Shown here: positions 33,801-44,035 of the stretch, piece by piece | Position numbering within the stretch: the stretch's first letter is position 1 | Layout: each line of letters begins with the position of its first letter | NCBI RefSeq assembly: GCF_008831285.2 | Contig: NC_045143.1 | Span: 20,174,854-20,238,853, forward strand | Origin: Nymphaea colorata | Lineage: Eukaryota; Streptophyta; Magnoliopsida; Nymphaeales; Nymphaeaceae | Length of the DNA: 64,000 bases | Direction of reading: 5' to 3' | Program-made: the position numbers and the translations under genes | Notes under the pieces: model-generated | The model's database searches: none | Told to the model about the DNA's origin: nothing | Seen by the model: the letters and a program-made list of their open reading frames with translations, nothing else

Positions 33801-35067
33801 AGTCCTGCAGGAAACAACGATCAGCAGAGAAAATTAGATTACAGTTTAGCTCTTTGGTAATACTGCTGACAGATAACAAATTTACGGGAATATTGGGAAC
33901 ATGCAGGGCATTATGAAGACAATATTTGTTCAGTAATGATAAACTCCCTTTTCCAGCCACAGAGATAGAAGAACCATCAGCCATAGACACACGCTGTTGC
34001 CCAGAGGTCAACTTGTACTCTTGAAACATCGTAGGGTCCCCTGTCATATGATGAGTAGCCCCACTGTCAACAATCCAATCACCGAGAGGAGAATTACCTT
34101 GATCACTAGTAGCAACCAGGGCCTGGGCTAACTTAGCCCCCTCAGAAGTAGAAGCATCATCCTGGGTAGACAACCGACTAATGTAGGCTTGCAACTCTCT
34201 GAGTTGATATGAGGAGAGCTTGGATTTGCCAACATTGGACGACCCCGGACTAGGCTCTGGCACAGAAGAAGCACGGCGATGAGAAGGAGGACGACCTCGG
34301 ACAAGACGCTTCTCAGGATGAAGATCCCAACAAAAATCAACAGAATGACCCACTTTGTTGCAATGGCTGCATCGTCGAGTAGGACGCTGCCCCGTCCCTG
34401 AAGTATGGCTCACAAAGGCTGCTGGAGAACTCCCCTGATGGGAGTCAATATGCATAATCTGGCGCCGTTGCTCCTCAGACTCAATACGGGCATACACCTC
34501 TTCGATTCCAGGAATCTCATCACAGTTAAGAATCTGGCTTCGAATGGTTTCAAACTCATCACGCAGGCCTCCAAGGAAGATAAAGGTGCGGTCCATCCAT
34601 TCTTTTTCCCAATACAGGGCATGATCTACACCACATTTTCAGTCATCATTCACATGATAATCAAGTTCCTCCCATTTGGTCTTCAGGGCGGCATAGGCAC
34701 GTAAAACACGCTTCTTACGACCATACATACGTGCAAGAACAGTCCACATATCATACGCCGTCGATTTACGCAAGATCAAAGGCTGAATATCTGCGGAAAC
34801 CGAACTAATAATCCATACTTTAACCTGACTATCTTCCAACGCCCAGGTCGGCCATTGCGAATCAGTTTTAGAAGGTGCAGGCTTCTCCCCAGTGATATAG
34901 TGCAGGCGACCACGACTAGTAATCCCGATTTCTAGGGCAGCAGACCACGAAAGATAGTTATCCTTGTTCAGCCGAATGGAGGTGACATGAACAGGCAAGT
35001 TCTCACCCTTGGTATTGCTGCCCGTGTCGAGGGCATCATCAAGCTTGGGCATTGCTGCGTCAGCCAT
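30829..35067 (-). pseudogene. Element D gag-pol with two nonsense codons
   Basis: The gag ATG is at 35067 (MADAAMPKLD). About 20 gag codons present in element A are missing near 34690. Stops in the otherwise continuous frame lie at 34639-34641 (just after HVNDD) and at 33559-33561 (after FACEVC, where A has Gln). The next 909 codons are open, with integrase (HSDVWGPSG, TDNAREY, QNGVAERKN), RT (YVDD near 31800) and RNase H motifs. Zinc knuckle CSHCNKVGHSVDFC and protease IVDSGATHH are also present. Confidence 0.92.
30835..30846 (-). other. Polypurine tract of element D
   Basis: CTTGAGGGGGAG on the - strand directly before the 3' LTR. It is translated as the last pol codons. Confidence 0.85.
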
Positions 35068-35189
35068 CGCAATCCCCAACGAAGGTCACAACCGGCAGCA
35101 GAGAGGGCACAACCCACGGCGGCGGAAACAAGACAGCCGGCGGCGGCGCAGACAAAGAGGGCAGCGGAGATAACCCAGGCGACGGCGGC

Positions 35190-35375
35190 AGGGCAGCGCT
35201 GGGAACGACGGCGGCGGCGTACCTGGACGGCGGAAAAACGACGGCGGCGCTGGGAGTGGCGGCGGGGACGGCGCAGTGAACGACGGCAGCAAAGACGGGG
35301 ACAACACCGGCGACGGCGCTGGGAACGACGGACGGCGGCGGCGTTCGGCGCTGGGAACAGTGTCGGCGGCGGTGC
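35190..35375 (-). repeat. GC-rich tandem repeat in element D leader
   Basis: Repeated GGCGCTGGGAACGACGGCGG-type units on the + strand. Open frames here are Ala/Arg-rich artefacts. Compare the leaders of A and B. Confidence 0.7.
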
Positions 35376-35450
35376 TGGAAACGGCAACGGAGGCGGCACG
35401 TGAACGGCGGAAAAAACACTACTTGCACACCAACGATCTCACACGCGGTG

Positions 35451-35462
35451 GCTCTGATACCA
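35451..35462 (-). other. Primer binding site of element D
   Basis: TGGTATCAGAGC on the - strand adjoining the 5' LTR. Confidence 0.93.
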
Positions 35463-35749
35463 TGTAGAAACACGAACCACAAGGAGAGAGCAGAGAAAGA
35501 ACACACAATATACGTGGAAAACCTCATAAAGAGGTGAAAAACCACGGGGAAGCTCTGACCTAGGGGCAAACCGCAACCCTAGGAGAGAGAAAATAATATT
35601 CACTTAACACTACAATTACATGTAAGTGAAGAATATATAGGAGGGAGAGAAAGAGTGCCGCCTAGGGTACCGAGCCCGCCTCGGTATCCGTGCCCCATAG
35701 GACCGGGTCCAGATATGGACCCGGTTCCCCAATACAATATATTCTAACA
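35463..35749 (-). repeat. 5' LTR of element D
   Basis: 287 bp. It contains a reverse-strand CTATATATTC TATA-like box (35631-35640) and the inverted repeat at 35702-35725. It is similar to the LTRs of element A over its length. Confidence 0.93.
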
Positions 35750-35754
35750 AGAAT

Positions 35755-36092
35755 TATAAATGCAGGTTATTATGGCACAATCTGGGACAAGTGGAGTTGT
35801 GCTAGTTGATGCCCATTTCGTCTTCTTCTCAGGGTTGATCTCTCAGATGATATTGGAGTAAGGATTGGATTTGGATTCTTGTTGGGGGGAAAAGGATTTG
35901 GGTACACAATCCAGTCCAAATGTGCTCTATTTGCAAACCTAACCTCCACCCACATGCATATGACATAAATGGCAGCATATATTCCAATATCAGTGGCTAC
36001 TTCTTTTTGTTTTCAATGCATGCATTATAATTGTTAATGAGATCACTTTGTGGAACTTCTTTAACTTTTATTTTTTATCCTGCTGTTAGCAG
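35755..36092 (+). other. End of the 21-kb intron
   Basis: Unremarkable intron DNA leading to the GTTAGCAG acceptor of exon 8. Confidence 0.6.
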
Positions 36093-36161
36093 GGATCAAC
36101 ATGCATTGTTAATGCAGTTAGTGAAAGAGATATAGCTGTGTTTGCTGCAGGGATGATCCAG
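36093..36161 (+). CDS. Host gene exon 8: start of DUF1537 C-domain region
   Basis: Twenty-three codons from GGATCAACATGC after TAGCAG to ATCCAG before GTGATT. It encodes STCIVNAVSERDIAVFAAGM, directly continuing the protein from exon 7 although 21 kb of intron separates them. The acceptor lies about 340 bp past the end of element D. Confidence 0.88.
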
Positions 36162-36296
36162 GTGATTACAATGCGATAGTAAGACATTTTATTTGACTTT
36201 CACTTATATTTTAAGGCAGCAATCCTTACGACAAAGAAAATTACTTTTTCTTCAGTAGATTGCTTCATGATTCTTCTGCTGCTTAATAAACAACAG

Positions 36297-36464
36297 GCAG
36301 GAATGAAGGGAAAGCGTTTCTTATGCCGAACTGCTGCAAGCTTTGTATCTGCCAGAATTGGAATGAAACCAAAAGCTTTAATAAATCCAAAAGCTCTTGG
36401 CATCAGTAGTAGAAATGGTGCACTCATAGTTATAGGATCATATGTTCCAAAAACCACTAAGCAG
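36297..36464 (+). CDS. Host gene exon 9: DUF1537 C-domain
   Basis: Fifty-six codons between CAACAG and GTTAGC. It contains FLCRTAASFVSARIG and GALIVIGSYVPKTTKQ. The IVIGSYVPKTT segment is the conserved first strand and loop (family pattern VVxGSxxxxT) that helps bind ATP. The middle stretch around KALINPKALG is the least conserved part. Confidence 0.9.
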
Positions 36465-36536
36465 GTTAGCATGTTTCACCTTTATTTCTGAATATGTGTT
36501 GGGAAAGTTTTTTTATAATGCAAATTTCTTTTACAG

Positions 36537-36584
36537 GTTGAAGCACTTCAATTACAATGTGGACATTTCCTGAATATCATAGAG
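36537..36584 (+). CDS. Host gene exon 10
   Basis: Sixteen codons, VEALQLQCGHFLNIIE, between TTACAG and GTGGTT. This short helix segment of the kinase C-domain keeps frame 0 on both sides. Confidence 0.85.
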
Positions 36585-36675
36585 GTGGTTTAATTTATGA
36601 ACATATGACTCCACTTCTGTTGTTATTTTGCTTGTTGCTTTTCTCTGAGTTTTTCTTCCTTTCATTTCATGATAG

Positions 36676-36817
36676 GTATCTGTTGATAAAATTGCCACGA
36701 AGTCTTCAAAAGAGAGAGATGAAGAGATTTCTCGGGCATCAGAAATGGTGGACGCTTTTCTCAAAACCCAGAAGGACACTTTGTTGATGACCAGTCGCCA
36801 ACTAGTCACAGGAAATT
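36676..36817 (+). CDS. Host gene exon 11
   Basis: Starts after TGATAG and ends one base into a codon before GTTAGT. It encodes VSVDKIATKSSKERDEEI and DTLLMTSRQLVTGN. The T-L-L-M-T-S-R strand is typical of the DUF1537 C-domain. Joined to exon 12, the split codon is Ser. Confidence 0.87.
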
Positions 36818-37299
36818 GTTAGTTCCAGTCTCTATCATCCAGCTGATTTTTATATTACAGTTATCTCAATTTTTTTCTTATTGGGCATATGAAACACAAA
36901 TCTTTTTAAATTTGACCGAACCATGGAAGAATAGTAGTAAGGTCACATGGAAATAATAAGATTGTAGAATTTGCTAGAACAAATGATTAAATCCACAATG
37001 AAGGTGGTCAGAAATGTTTTCATTTTATCATGAATGAAACCAACAATGCGAGTAATACTAGTGGATGAGCAAAAGTGCTAATGCTTGACATAATGCTTTC
37101 CTTTTTTCATCTTGAATGAAGCTGGCGAGTATGAGTTCTATATGTTGCATGCATTAAGGGTCTGTTTTTTAATTTTATTATATATAAACCTTAATTATAC
37201 TTACTGATGCAAGTTAAGTCGCATCCCAACAGTCATGCGCCAACAAGCAAACATAAGCAAGTGATAAGTTCTCTACTTGCTCCGCTTTATAATCTATAC
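36818..37299 (+). other. Intron 11, left part
   Basis: AT-rich intron DNA. No gene or clear repeat seen. Confidence 0.6.
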
Positions 37300-38830
37300 A
37301 AGTGTGAAATATAATCACTGAGGCATAGACCATCGCCTCAAGAGGGTGCCCATGGGTAGTATTGGCCCATAAAGCCTCCAATAGGTACTTTGAGGTTGTG
37401 TAACCAAGCGATTTAAGCTTTGAGCTCTCGATTCAACAGTCACTAATACATTTTTCACTTGCTTTCTTAGTTGAAGCGTCAACCCCGCAATTAAGCTTCC
37501 CAACTTACATACTCTTTCCCAACCAACAACGTAATACGCACATCGACAATAGCATGCGCCACTTGTTCGCAACAACGGTTCTACACCTTCTCTACCATAT
37601 CAAAAACTCTACCATGCTTCCTAATCGCTTCGAAAATCAACCCATCATGCTAAAAAAATAGACATACACGTGGATCCTCGTCCCTCCAAAATAGTCTTAA
37701 ACCTTCTCCAAAAAGCAAAGTTGCTAGCATGCATTTTAAATCATCAAATCTTAAGTCTAGCATGCTCTATTAATAATTATACATACCCCAACAGAAAAGA
37801 TTAGACAATTTAGGCTCGGTTAGGCCTCGCTTACCCCACTCTTAAAGTCCAAACTGCTGTAGTGCCCCCGGCAGCCACCCCAAATGTTCGATTGATCCCC
37901 TAGCGGCTAAAATCATACAACGTCTGTCGCCACCAATGCCTTCAATTCACTGTTATGAAGGGAAGGATGCGTCTCCAAGCTGTAATCCGATTAAACATCA
38001 CCAAATAGAGTGAGAACGAGCGAAAAAGAGTTCAAGAGAGGGGTCTGTCACGAAAAGAAAGCATCCGGCAATGAGGAGCTGATGCGGCTGAAGGTGGGAA
38101 ACACTCAAAGCGAAGAAAAACTGGCGGGAGAGAGAGTGTGCAGAGAGGGAGAGTGCTCGGTTGAGGGAGAGAAAAAAAACAGTGTGTGTGAGACTGGCGG
38201 TGGAGAGAGGAAGCGAACAGAGGGATGGGAGAGGGTTGCGCAGGAGGGAGGCCGTGTGGGAGAGAGGGAGAAGACTCGGGTCAGGGGGGAAAACGAACGA
38301 AAGAAATGGGGAGAGTGAGTGGAGGAGACAGGAGAGACGGGGAGAAAGCTCGAGCAGAGCGGGCCGTGGGTAGAGAGAGTGCAGACAGGGGGGGGGGAGG
38401 AAGACGGACAGAGAGAGCAAGAGAGACTGCAGAGAGAGATGCGAGCAGGGAGATGAGAGAGTGGCGAGGGGAGACAATGCAGGAGAGAAGGCGTACGAGG
38501 AAGGAGACGAGAGGGCGGGGTGGGAGGAAGAGAGGGACTCGACAGAGGGAGGGCGACAAAAAACAGCGAGAGAGGGAGGAGGAGAAGAAAGAAGAAGGAA
38601 CAGACAAAGAGAGGTCAAGAGGGCTCACTTGAGTGCCGCTGCTGGCACCGCCCTTCACCTCCATCGCCACTGCCACACCTTCCACCTCTTGTTTCTCTGC
38701 GTCGTGCGAACCAGCGAGGGAATGAAGGGGGGAGAGAGCCGGCGCCGGGCTCCTGTTCACGCATGGAGCTCGGGTCCGGGTCTGGACCTGATCCAGCCCG
38801 ACCTACACGACGAAAACATTACACTAATAG
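37300..38830 (-). repeat. Large LTR-like repeat R, partial copy 1
   Basis: Homologous to the right half of the copy at 44036-46946. Shared words include CATCGCCTCAAGAGGGTG at the left and GAGCTCGGGTC...GGTCTGGA near the right end. A 600-bp AG-rich tract (about 38010-38630) lies inside, and apparent ORFs in it are low-complexity. The 5' part is missing. Confidence 0.65.
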
Positions 38831-38929
38831 TGGCCTAGGGCCAGTCAACTGATGAGTGACGAGCAACTTTATTGGCTAAGTTTGGTTTTGACAATACATG
38901 CTCCAATATATGATTTCTTCTGTCACACG

Positions 38930-39328
38930 GGTACTGGTACGATAAGGGTACGGGTACGGGTATGCAGACACGGCAATTTTCAAAATTTTAGGATACGCGG
39001 ACACGGTGAATTTTATATTCTAAAAAATTAAAAAGGATAATAAAATAAAATAAAAACATTAAATTAATAATTCACTCTTACAATCTCATACGTTATAAGA
39101 AAGAAAGTCTCATATTCTCAAACAAAACATTGTTCATCACCAATCTCATAGACTATAAGAAAGAAAGTCTCAAACAAAACAAAGAATGTCGGGTTAGTAA
39201 AGTGGTTCGGATCAGGTCTGACCCAGACCCGATCCAAAACGTATCCTGTCGTGTCCAAGTGTCGGTATCCAGGTGTCGGAGTGTCGACACCGGTACGTGG
39301 CCCATTTTGCCGTGTCCGTGTGACATAG
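38930..39328. mobile_element. Non-autonomous DNA transposon M1, copy 2
   Basis: Flanked by GATTTCTT at 38922-38929 and 39329-39336. The ends are CTGTCACACGGGTAC and, on the complement, CTATGTCACACGGACAC. It has GGTACGGGTACGG words near the left. Same family as 4843-5307 but with a different interior. Confidence 0.78.
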
Positions 39329-39402
39329 GATTTCTTTGTTGTTATGCTTTATATTGTTTATCTGTTTGTGACAGTTGTTCAATTTTGATTTTTTTCCTGC
39401 AG

Positions 39403-39500
39403 CTCCTGATGAGTGCTTAGAGATTAATTTCAAGGTCAGTTTGGCATTAGTTGAAATTGTTCAGAAAATTAATACCCGTCCACGTTATATTCTTGCAAAG
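39403..39500 (+). CDS. Host gene exon 12
   Basis: Starts after CCTGCAG and completes a Ser codon, then encodes PDECLEINFKVSLALVEIVQ and INTRPRYILAK before GTATGG. The RPRYILAK end leads straight into the KGGITS phosphate-loop motif of exon 13. Confidence 0.88.
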
Positions 39501-41157
39501 GTATGGAAATCATCTTCTCAATTTTCAGGGATATTTATTTCTTATAATTTCCCCATCATGATGTTGATGAATATAGAATATCATTGCATAGACCATATTG
39601 GTTACTTTTCTAAGCGTCTATCTGTATTTTCAAAGGCTCGCCTACGCCCAGGCTTACCTGGTTGCCTAGGCTAGCTATTACTAGATGGACTTGGAAATGC
39701 CTAGAACATCTCTTAGGATGCCTAGGCTCCCCTGGGCGTGCTTAGCCTAGGCTTTTTTTTTTCTCTAGCAACCTAAATTCTCATTCCTTTTCACTACTTG
39801 TTCTTGTCTTCTTCATTTTGATGCAAGTCTTTTTTTCTTCTGCTTTGTGCAGTTTTTTCCACTCCTTGTGCTGCATGCAATTTTTCACGAAAGTATGCTC
39901 ACATGTGTGGGTGTGCATGCACATTTATAGGGATAGTCACAGTTACAGTTCTTATACTATTATGGATTGAATATTTATACATCATTTTAGGTTTGTAAAC
40001 CCATTTTATTCTATTAAATTGGATAGAAATTTGAAGAAATAAAAACATTAACAACAGGGTCATGTGGAAATTTCAGAAATCTATATTGTGGCTCACTATT
40101 TTGCATCTGAAGCCTTCAACTTGCCCTTTGTTTTAATATTTATAAAATTTCTATGCTACTACATTGTTACCAAAATATTGAGAGAAAATTCTTCATGAAT
40201 TTGTCTCAAAAGTAATATCTTTTTTTAGGGACACATTCCAAAGTACTCAGATGATTCAAGACTTAGGTTTGAACTTGATAAAATATTCTTTTGGGCACAA
40301 TTAACCATCCTTTGGTACAATTTCTTGGGTTTTCTGTATGCACAATGCATTTGATACTCTAGCTGTTCTAACAATTGTTTATTTAAGGTCCTTGAACAAT
40401 GGTTCTGCATGAGCATTTAGAATGTTTTAGTTATCTTGGAACGTTGTACTTCATGAGAGTTGGATGAGGGTCGACTGTCATCAGCTGTAGATTAACAAGG
40501 TTGACCTGCAGTTGCCTGTGGAATGTTTGATGGGACAGCACACAGAACAAATTGAATATTAACATCATAGTTTGAGTTTGTTACCATAGGTTATATTTTA
40601 CAATATGCACACAAATGGCCTGCTTCACTCTGTCTTAGAAAACAAGTTTATTTGGGAAATCTTCAAAACCACAGCTAAAAATTTGGCGATAATAAACATA
40701 CAGCTAATGTTCAATATTGTTGAGGATACAGCCAAGTTTAAAGCACAATTAAAGCACAAACAATGCATGGAAAATTGCAAGTGACTTGTGCCCGACTTGC
40801 CTTTATAGGTGATATGATAAGAAGATAAACTATGGGCTACAGCCTCTGCCTGAAAACCTTAGGGTAGATTCTTTATAAACAAGCATGTGTTTAGGAATTT
40901 CTGCTGCTGTTGTAACTTACTTTTCACAATACCATTTAGAGAGCTGTCCTATTGATGAAACAGTAACTAGCTTGTGCTGCCTACTTAATTATGTGATTAG
41001 GATCTCTTTCATGTTTTAACTGGTGATTATTTTTATGTGTCTATCTAACCGATGACTGTGGTTGTAGAATCTGAATTTTGTGTTTTTATGCAGCCTGCAG
41101 TATTACAACTTCAGCAAGTCATTTAATAAACATTACCCCAATTTTTCCTTGTAATAG
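39501..41157 (+). other. Intron 12
   Basis: GTATGG to TAATAG. A CCTAGGC-rich segment at about 39636-39756 resembles the interior of the MITE at 29868-30177 and may be a decayed copy. The remainder holds nothing I recognise. Confidence 0.5.
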
Positions 41158-41302
41158 GGTGGAATTACTTCATCTGATATTGCTTCAAAGGCCTTAGGAG
41201 CCCGTCATGCAAAAGTTGTTGGGCAAGCATTAGCTGGTGTTCCTGTGTGGCAGTTAGGTTCTGAAAGTAGACATCCTGATGTGCCATACATCGTTTTCCC
41301 AG
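41158..41302 (+). CDS. Host gene exon 13: nucleotide-binding loop of DUF1537 C-domain
   Basis: Forty-eight codons plus one base, between AATAG and GTAATTC. It encodes GGITSSDIASKALGARHAKV and GVPVWQLGSESRHPDVPYIV. The (K)GGITSSD and FPGNVG (split with exon 14) motifs are the conserved ATP-binding glycine loops. Confidence 0.9.
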
Positions 41303-42346
41303 GTAATTCAGTTGTATTTTGATGTGCTCATCATAATGTGCTTAAAATTTAGACTGTTAGCTGCAGTGTGCTCGATTGGCTGGGTCCATTAAGATGGTTA
41401 CCCAGCTCGTTGGTGCACCTCTTATGTTGGGTCCCAGTTCTTACCAGTTCATGTTCTCCTGCCAGCTATCGTCTGTTGTATTATGGGAATATCCAAAAAA
41501 AAGAAAAAATTCCTCTTGTTTTGAATGATGATGGTCATAGCCCGTTGTTGGACCTCTTCCTCCTGGAATTGTTCAAACCAACATATGCCAAAGTTAATCG
41601 TTTCTAGAAACTAGAGATCATGACCATAGATGGGTCTGCATTGATTAAAATATTTGTTCTCGGACCTGTTTGAGTTGATGGATCTGCTACAATAGGCAGT
41701 TCTGATCAATTTGGTAGAGGAATCCCAAGAGCCTATATTCAGTGCTTGGAAGTACCATCACTACCTCAGTGCTGCTGCTTGTGCTGGCCCTATGCTTGTT
41801 GCCAAACAGATAGGAAACATGGAAAATATCAAACAAGTAAGGGAGCTTTCTGAAAATTAGAAATATAAAACATGTGATTTGGACCACTTTAATTACAATT
41901 TACAACTTACAAGGTGGTCCAGTCCAACCTTGTTAAGGAGGCTTGATTTAAGCCTGGTCCAGATGTACTGGATAATAAAAAATTCCAACATAAAGCCGTC
42001 CTTAAGTGGTTTATTTTCAACTTGGTGGTGCCATTCTCCAGCATGAGAAACCTAAATTAACTGTTTGGGATGTCCTAACTCTTTGCGGTTCTTTTTGTTT
42101 TTATTCCTTATGTAAAGTTGTTTGGCTAGTCTATTTTATCGGATTTAGAAGAATTTTCTCAACCCTCAACAAGAGCAGTGAGAAACCTATCTGACCAAGG
42201 AAAAATGATCTGCTAAATTTCTCACATGAACATGTTAACAATGCTTATGGTGGCTTCCACATCAATCTCATAATGCATGCCTAGAGATGTAATGGAAAAT
42301 GTAAATCACTTTTCCGATAACGCACCCAAGTGTCTTTTGTTTCCAG
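41303..42346 (+). other. Intron 13
   Basis: AT-rich intron DNA without recognisable genes or mobile elements. Confidence 0.6.
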
Positions 42347-42432
42347 GAAATGTTGGAGATCATAACGCGCTTGCAGATCTAGTCAAAAGCTGGGCTTCAG
42401 TGAGATCATTTTCTACTAAAGACATTCTTCTT
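42347..42432 (+). CDS. Host gene exon 14: kinase-aldolase linker
   Basis: Starts after TTCCAG, completing Gly, with NVGDHNALADLVKSW, and ends in STKDILL before GTAAGA. It closes the kinase domain and begins the linker into the aldolase. The following intron is only 70 bp. Confidence 0.87.
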
Positions 42433-42502
42433 GTAAGAGTCAAACAGCTCGAAATTTCTTTTTTTTTCATTCTCTTTTTATTGACAATATTCCTGTGTTA
42501 AG

Positions 42503-42613
42503 TGTGCTGAAAAGGGTAATTATGCTATTGGAGCATTCAACGTGTATAATCTTGAAGGGATTGAAGCGGTTGTTGCCGCCGCAGAGGAAGCAAAAAGTCC
42601 TGCTATATTGCAG
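42503..42613 (+). CDS. Host gene exon 15: start of class II aldolase domain
   Basis: Thirty-seven codons after GTTAAG and before GTAGGA. It encodes YAIGAFNVYNLEGIEAVVAA, the first strand and helix of class II fructose-bisphosphate/tagatose aldolases (family pattern AFNxxNxExxxAxxxAA), then EAKSPAILQ. Confidence 0.9.
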
Positions 42614-43650
42614 GTAGGATTTTTTCACATCAACCAGCTTAGGCATCTGCAATTTCTTTTAGCCATAGCCTTCCAGCTTCTAGGATACTTGCTATTGTTA
42701 TTGATCTTGTTTTAAATTCTCCTCTTCTGCTATTGCTTGTCATGGATCATTAAACATTTTTTTGGCAATGAACAAATTAAACATGGTTTACATTCTATGC
42801 TCTAGAACAAGTCTTAAGGAATTCAGAAAGTAAAATTATCTCAGCACGGCTGACTACCAAGATGAACTGCTCATGTTTTACCTGTTAAAAGCTTATCCAT
42901 ATTTCTGAAATATGATTGGCCCCTGATTTATAAAAATAAGGACTAGTTGGTCTGACTAGTCACCTATTTGTGCTAGGTGTCAGCCAGCTACTTCCTAGCT
43001 TCTAGCCACTTTGAGGGCTAGTCTACAACTAGTCCTCAACTGGGTTCTTAAAAAGGCTGACCTTCCAACAATTGTGAAACTTCATTAACTTCCCTCTTCT
43101 TTTTAATAGATAATTTATAGACAGTTTTTGGCTTTCCTTCCTTCTATGCTTTATGATGTATATAGCACTTATTTTGTTCAAATACAATCTAAGGGGCAGA
43201 ATTTTGAATGTTTATGACTGCAAGTCGAGTCCTCAAGTAGATCATTTCTGATATAGTGGTTCCTGTAGCTCTGTATTATCCTTTATACAGGAGAATGATA
43301 CTTGTTGCTGCTCCTTACATTATGGTAATCATGGAATCACTTTAACTAGTACTTGGGTGAAGGATAATGAAGATGAAGTAACCCTTTTGCTAATGTTCCT
43401 TTTTAAGTATTTGATAAGTAGGAGGAGAAAAATTATGCCTGTAGAAATTTACATAAATATGGTTGTCTCAAAATAGTAAGATTTGAAATTTAGGGACGTC
43501 ATAGAAAACCAGATTTGCGAAACCGAGATTTAGGTATGGCGTGAAGTCTCATGGAAGAATAAGAATGCCAGCCTATAATGGCAAGGGTGTTCTAGGTTAT
43601 GGTGGCTATGTTGAAGTCTAGGTGAGGAATTTTAGAGGGTGAGCTGGAAA
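42614..43650 (+). other. Intron 15, left part
   Basis: No gene seen. The segment up to the LTR at 43651 is ordinary intron DNA. Confidence 0.55.
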
Positions 43651-43917
43651 TGTTGGAGATGATGCTTTGATTCTGGTGGAAGATAAGTTTAGGTGGTTAG
43701 CAATTTCTAAAAGTTATTAATGTCCTTATTCTTTTATTATAGTTAGTCCAGGCCTTCTTTAATAATCTCTATTTTTGTATTGGACTGTTTTTTGTAATTT
43801 TGTTTTCTCTACCGTAATCTCTTCTAACAAGAGATTAGGTTATCGTGAATAGAATTTTTACTCTCTCTCTTCCTCTAGATCTCCCCTCCTCCTTCCTTCC
43901 TAACTCACCAAACAACA
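43651..43917 (+). repeat. 5' LTR of a partial copia element (E1)
   Basis: Runs TGTTGGAGATG to CAAACAACA, followed by a primer binding site. It aligns loosely with the LTR at 48068-48310 (shared TTAGGTGGTT, GTAATTTTGTT and a CT-rich end) but is too divergent to be the other end of the same insertion. Confidence 0.6.
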
Positions 43918-43930
43918 TGGTATCAAAGCA
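43918..43930 (+). other. Primer binding site of E1
   Basis: TGGTATCAAAGCA adjoins the LTR. One base differs from the TGGTATCAGAGC standard. About 105 bp of leader follow before the large repeat. Confidence 0.65.
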
Positions 43931-44035
43931 GTGAAGTCTTGGGAGCCTCTTGACATCGAAATCTCGTCTTTGCTATTGACTTCTCTTCCTATTTCGTTAC
44001 TCAACATCTGTTGCATTTGAGAGGTATTCTCTTTT

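Larger units (their letters stand above)
30624..35749 (-). mobile_element. Complete Ty1/copia retrotransposon D
   Basis: 5126 bp, flanked by AGAAT (30619-30623 and 35750-35754). The same family as element A by LTR and protein. The right (5') LTR is 287 bp and the left (3') LTR 211 bp because of a 76-bp deletion; elsewhere the two differ at about one base, so it is young. It is antisense in the 21-kb host intron. Confidence 0.94.

Noticed and set aside
35060-35569. Overlapping open frames on both strands right of element D gag
   Set aside because: Low-complexity Ala/Arg/Pro translations of the GC-rich leader and LTR; both strands open is typical of such DNA.
37998-38852. Long Ser/Leu- or Arg/Glu-rich frames
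   Set aside because: Translations of the AG-rich strand-biased tract in repeat R.
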